Assembly: GCA_023145935.1 (NCBI GenBank)
Contig: JAGLDB010000084.1
Coordinates: forward strand, 1 to 7,655
Length of the DNA stretch: 7,655 nt
Direction of reading: 5' to 3'
Source of the DNA: Candidatus Sabulitectum sp.
GTDB taxonomy: Bacteria > Fermentibacterota > Fermentibacteria > Fermentibacterales > Fermentibacteraceae
The notes beneath the pieces are model-generated. The model searched no databases and was not told where the DNA came from. It was given only the letters and a program-made list of their open reading frames with translations. The position numbers were made by a program, and so were the translations under genes. Shown here piece after piece: positions 5,598 through 7,655 of the stretch (its first letter is position 1; each line of letters begins with the position of its first letter).

Positions 5598-6764
5598 CTA
5601 TCCTTTGAATACCCTGCGGAGAAATCTCTTAAATCGACCTGGTTTCTTATCTCTGGGATATTCGGAGTGTCCTCCGGAAAGATGGGAAAGAATTGAAGCT
5701 GTATCAACATGAGAAGATATCAGTTCAACTATCCTCCTGATCTTCTCCTCTTCATGAGGTTCCACCTTGAAAATCTTCTGCGACAGTCTTCCAGCAGACT
5801 TCTCAAGCCCCTGGCCTGTGGAAAAGAGAGGAATCCCGGTTGCCCTGAATGCCTCAATTCTTCTTGAATCAGGTTCACCGCCGCAGACAATAACAGCTCC
5901 CGGCCCTGTTCCTCCGGAGATCCGGGCAACCACCAGAGCATCAAGAATGTCCGGTCGTGAATGGTCTACAAGCAGAGACCGGAGTGGATTCTTTTCAACA
6001 ATTCTCAGAGTTTCTTCTGCGGAGCCGAAGGCTGTCAAATGACCTGCAACATGATTACTGCCTGCTTTCATTTTTACAATTGGCTCTGCTCCTATGGCTC
6101 TCTGAATAAGCCCCAGTGAAGGTCTTGCAATGCTGTCCTCATATGGGACATAGCCGAATACAGGAATGTTTCTTTCACTGAACCACTTACCAAGAAGAGA
6201 TTTCACCGAATCCATCTTTGCAGGAATGATCCTGTTGATAACAACACCCAGCACAGGCACATCGTGATGGTGGAACATAGAGGAACACAAGCTGAATCTG
6301 TCAATTGTAGAACCTATTCCCCCGTCAAGAACCAGTATGACCGGGGTTCCCAGGATCTTTGCAACCCTGGCGTTGGACAGATCAAAAACACACCCCACTC
6401 CCGGGTGTCCCGTGCCCTCCACAACAACCATCCTGCCCTTTTTCCCAAGGGCTTTATACGCTCTGCGTATTCTGCCTGGAAGATCTGAAGGTTCCCCAAG
6501 CTTTATGTACCTGGCAGCAGACCCCCGGGAGGTAGAGAAAGGTGCCGAGTCATCCAGAGAAAGCCCCATATCCAGAGCCCTGTCCACAAACCATGAATCC
6601 TGTCCCACCTGCTCACCTTCAATAAGAGTGGTCTTCTGCCCAAGTGGTTTGGTGAACGAAACGCCATTTGGAAGAGTTTTTCTGAATTCCTCAAGCAATC
6701 CCAGACACAGGGTGGTCTTGCCTGCATCCTTCCCGGCTCCGGCAATGTAAAGACCTTTTGTCAT
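5598..6764 (-). CDS. P-loop BioD-like / DRTGG domain protein
   Basis: The product has 388 residues from the ATG at 6764, chosen because GGAG stands four bases upstream and a promoter lies just before it. The open frame continues to 6878, but that extension is crossed by the promoter. Residues 1-220 form a dethiobiotin-synthetase-like P-loop domain: GAGKDAGKTT (9-18), EGTGHPGVG (116-124), PVILVLDGGIGS (141-152) and GVVINRI (173-179). Residues about 224-325 resemble the DRTGG domain, with DHSRPD (267-272) at the name-giving motif and VIVCGGEPDS (291-300) further on. This arrangement is that of the N-terminal part of long phosphotransacetylases (COG0857), but no acetyltransferase domain follows, so it is not an active Pta and not a true BioD. 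Its biochemical role is unknown; ATP binding is likely. The end is strongly basic (RDKKPGRFKRFLRRVFKG, 371-388). It is the first gene of a probable three-gene transcript. Confidence 0.85.
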   Translation of the reverse strand: MTKGLYIAGAGKDAGKTTLCLGLLEEFRKTLPNGVSFTKPLGQKTTLIEGEQVGQDSWFVDRALDMGLSLDDSAPFSTSRGSAARYIKLGEPSDLPGRIRRAYKALGKKGRMVVVEGTGHPGVGCVFDLSNARVAKILGTPVILVLDGGIGSTIDRFSLCSSMFHHHDVPVLGVVINRIIPAKMDSVKSLLGKWFSERNIPVFGYVPYEDSIARPSLGLIQRAIGAEPIVKMKAGSNHVAGHLTAFGSAEETLRIVEKNPLRSLLVDHSRPDILDALVVARISGGTGPGAVIVCGGEPDSRRIEAFRATGIPLFSTGQGLEKSAGRLSQKIFKVEPHEEEKIRRIVELISSHVDTASILSHLSGGHSEYPRDKKPGRFKRFLRRVFKG

Positions 6765-6792
6765 TATTCTCCAATCATGCTGTACTGCATGA

Positions 6793-6823
6793 ATTATACA
6801 GAAAGAGGTTCCTGCTGTCCCAA
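6793..6823 (-). promoter_or_regulatory. Promoter of the BioD-like / MFS / cca unit
   Basis: On the minus strand a perfect TATAAT occupies 6798-6793. The -35 region reads TTGGGACA (6823-6816), giving GGGACA with a 17-bp spacer or TTGGGA with 19 bp. The expected start near 6786 leaves a leader of roughly 22 bases carrying GGAG (6772-6769) before the ATG at 6764. The -10 is strong and the -35 moderate. Confidence 0.6.
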
Positions 6824-6830
6824 CAGCGGG
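6811..6830. repeat. Dyad overlapping the -35 region
   Basis: CCTGCTGT-CCCA-ACAGCGGG is an inverted repeat with eight-base arms and one mismatch, covering the -35 region of the leftward promoter. It lies upstream of the expected transcription start, so it cannot act as RNA structure in that transcript. It could be an operator, or a hairpin in read-through RNA from the upstream gene, where the mismatch would be A-C. Confidence 0.4.
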
Positions 6831-6995
6831 TAATAACTGCATCGGCCTCCAGAGAAAACGAGACCGAATTGTTTCCAATCAGAAAAGAACAAATATCCGC
6901 TTCACCAATCACCGGAGAACTGCACGATCTCCGTCAGGAAATGTGTATGGCTCTGCTGATGGTTTCTTCGTCCTGTACGGCGTATTGAAAGCACT

Positions 6996-7057
6996 CTTAC
7001 TGGCAGTTGCTAATCGCTTAATGACTGGCCAGATCAAATTGCAACTGTAAGACAGTT
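6996..7057 (-). repeat. Two mutually exclusive inverted repeats after the membrane-protein gene
   Basis: In the leftward transcript AACTGT-CTT-ACAGTT (7057 to 7043) forms a six-base stem with a three-base loop, starting 15 bases after the stop codon. The middle segment CTTACAGTTGC (7051-7041) can instead pair with GCAACTG and TAAG downstream (7010-7004 and 6999-6996), giving 11 pairs with a four-base bulge. Neither is followed by a real T-run, so a standard intrinsic terminator is not supported. They could stabilise or end the upstream message. Confidence 0.35.
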
Positions 7058-7072
7058 CAGAACATCTGATAG

Positions 7073-7655
7073 TTACTTCACAGGCAAAGCACAGTAATCA
7101 GCGAGTTCTCTTCCTGGATAAGCCCGGCTGAAAACAGAATCAAGAGCTGTCAACGCTTCTCTATAAGAACTTGAACCCAACCTCAAAGCTACACCATAGT
7201 TAAACACTCCTGGATAATAGTCATACAGTTCGCGAAAAACCGGATCATCCAACAACATTTTTCTAAAAAGGGTGTAATCTGTATGAGGCATCCATATGAA
7301 GTCAGGATACCTGGAGAGAATTCGACTTGAAGAGAATCCCGACAGAACAAGACCTTTATCGTGCAGACCTGCCATGTCAATAATAACAGCATGAAGGTTC
7401 TCCGAAGCGAGGTATCCGTATTCCGTCGCCGCCACTTTAACTCCCGGCGGCAGGTTGCCCACAACGGATGACATATATTGAATGGAAACCCACCAGGGGA
7501 TGGTTTCCAATGGTTGTTGACTGGGAGTTACATACACAGTTTCGGGAACATAAAGTTGAGTTTCTGAAAGAGAGTTTTCCCACCAGCCTTCTATTCCCGT
7601 TCGCAAAGGAGTGTAAAGGATCGGCAGCAGAAACACAAGAAGCAAAGACCCTCTT
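7073..7655 (-). CDS. Membrane protein with PMT/GT-C-like C-terminal soluble domain (5' end outside window)
   Basis: The frame is open to the window edge (first full codon at 7654) and ends with TAA at 7075-7073, giving the last 194 residues. A hydrophobic segment (LLLVFLLPILY) opens the visible part and is probably the last membrane helix. About 175 residues of soluble domain follow. It contains GVKVAATEYGYLAS, then AVIIDMAGLHDKGL, then RYPDFIWMPHTDY and a run of Phe/Tyr-rich helices ending YNPG-like (YYPGVFNYGVALR). The pattern 'ATEYGYL...IDMAGLHDK...PDFI' resembles the periplasmic C-terminal domain of PMT-like or arabinosyl/mannosyl GT-C transferases, where 'D..GL.D' and 'PD.I' recur. A TTG at 7645 could be read as a start but falls inside the helix, so the gene almost surely begins outside the window. 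The catalytic membrane part is not visible, so glycosyltransferase activity is inference. Confidence 0.65.
   Translation of the reverse strand, partial: RGSLLLVFLLPILYTPLRTGIEGWWENSLSETQLYVPETVYVTPSQQPLETIPWWVSIQYMSSVVGNLPPGVKVAATEYGYLASENLHAVIIDMAGLHDKGLVLSGFSSSRILSRYPDFIWMPHTDYTLFRKMLLDDPVFRELYDYYPGVFNYGVALRLGSSSYREALTALDSVFSRAYPGRELADYCALPVK

Larger units (their letters stand above)
6765..7072. other. Intergenic region, 308 bp
   Basis: No convincing gene lies here. It holds the promoter and ribosome-binding site of the BioD-like gene (6765-6823), a dyad over its -35 region (6811-6830), and inverted repeats near the stop of the membrane-protein gene (6996-7057). A leftward frame with a GTG at 6912 would give 45 residues ending at 6775. 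It is preceded in the same frame by further open codons broken by a TGA, and it overlaps the promoter, so I do not call it a gene. A rightward 76-codon frame (6758-6988) has no ribosome-binding site I can see and starts inside the BioD-like gene. Confidence 0.65.

Noticed and set aside
6337..6750. 137-codon rightward open frame opposite the BioD-like gene
   Set aside because: It is fully antisense to a well-supported P-loop protein, has no recognisable motif, and has Pro/Ser/Arg-rich content typical of shadow frames.
6765..6878. Upstream extension of the BioD-like gene to a start at 6878
   Set aside because: The family normally begins close to the P-loop, the ATG at 6764 has GGAG at a short distance, and the extension overlaps a TATAAT promoter.
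6765..7072. tRNA or riboswitch in the largest gap
   Set aside because: No cloverleaf arms, GTTCRANYC-like T-loop or known riboswitch core could be recognised; only simple inverted repeats are seen.

Overview
The window is ordinary bacterial chromosome: tightly packed genes, moderate GC, no transposase, phage gene, CRISPR array, rRNA or tRNA. It holds five complete protein genes and two cut by the window edges. No gene identifies the species. Uncoupled housekeeping genes, a stand-alone BioD-like/DRTGG protein, a GT-C-like membrane protein and mixed start signals (Shine-Dalgarno at several genes, one apparently leaderless) would fit an uncultured Gram-negative-type bacterium, perhaps of the FCB group. 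That placement is a weak inference.

Layout from left to right: (1) the C-terminal end of a class I SAM-dependent methyltransferase (+, 1-339). (2) Converging on it, a DEDDh-exonuclease/GIY-YIG nuclease fusion (-, 371-1801), related in its GIY-YIG part to UvrC and Cho; its exonuclease domain has lost several canonical catalytic residues. (3) A 209-bp divergent intergenic region with a perfect 16-bp dyad, further repeats, and a TATAAT box placed to give a leaderless message. (4) A nucleoside-recognition ('Gate') family membrane protein (+, 2011-2988) made of two related halves. (5) A leftward transcription unit, read 6764 to 2980: a P-loop BioD-like/DRTGG protein, an MFS transporter, and a CCA-adding-type tRNA nucleotidyltransferase with an HD domain. 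Gaps of 8 and 27 bp suggest an operon; a promoter with a TATAAT box lies upstream. (6) A 308-bp non-coding stretch (6765-7072) with that promoter and several inverted repeats. (7) The C-terminal end of a membrane protein with a soluble domain resembling those of PMT-like GT-C glycosyltransferases (-, 7073-7655).

Functional links are loose: a putative repair nuclease, a tRNA 3'-end maturation enzyme, a nucleotide-dependent DRTGG protein and two transporters do not form a recognisable pathway. I see no clear undescribed multi-gene system. The points most worth a second look are the nuclease fusion with its altered exonuclease site and unassigned C-terminal part, the dyad in front of it, the leaderless promoter, the basic amphipathic tail on the DRTGG protein, and the RNA-structure candidates at 4357-4375 and 6996-7057.
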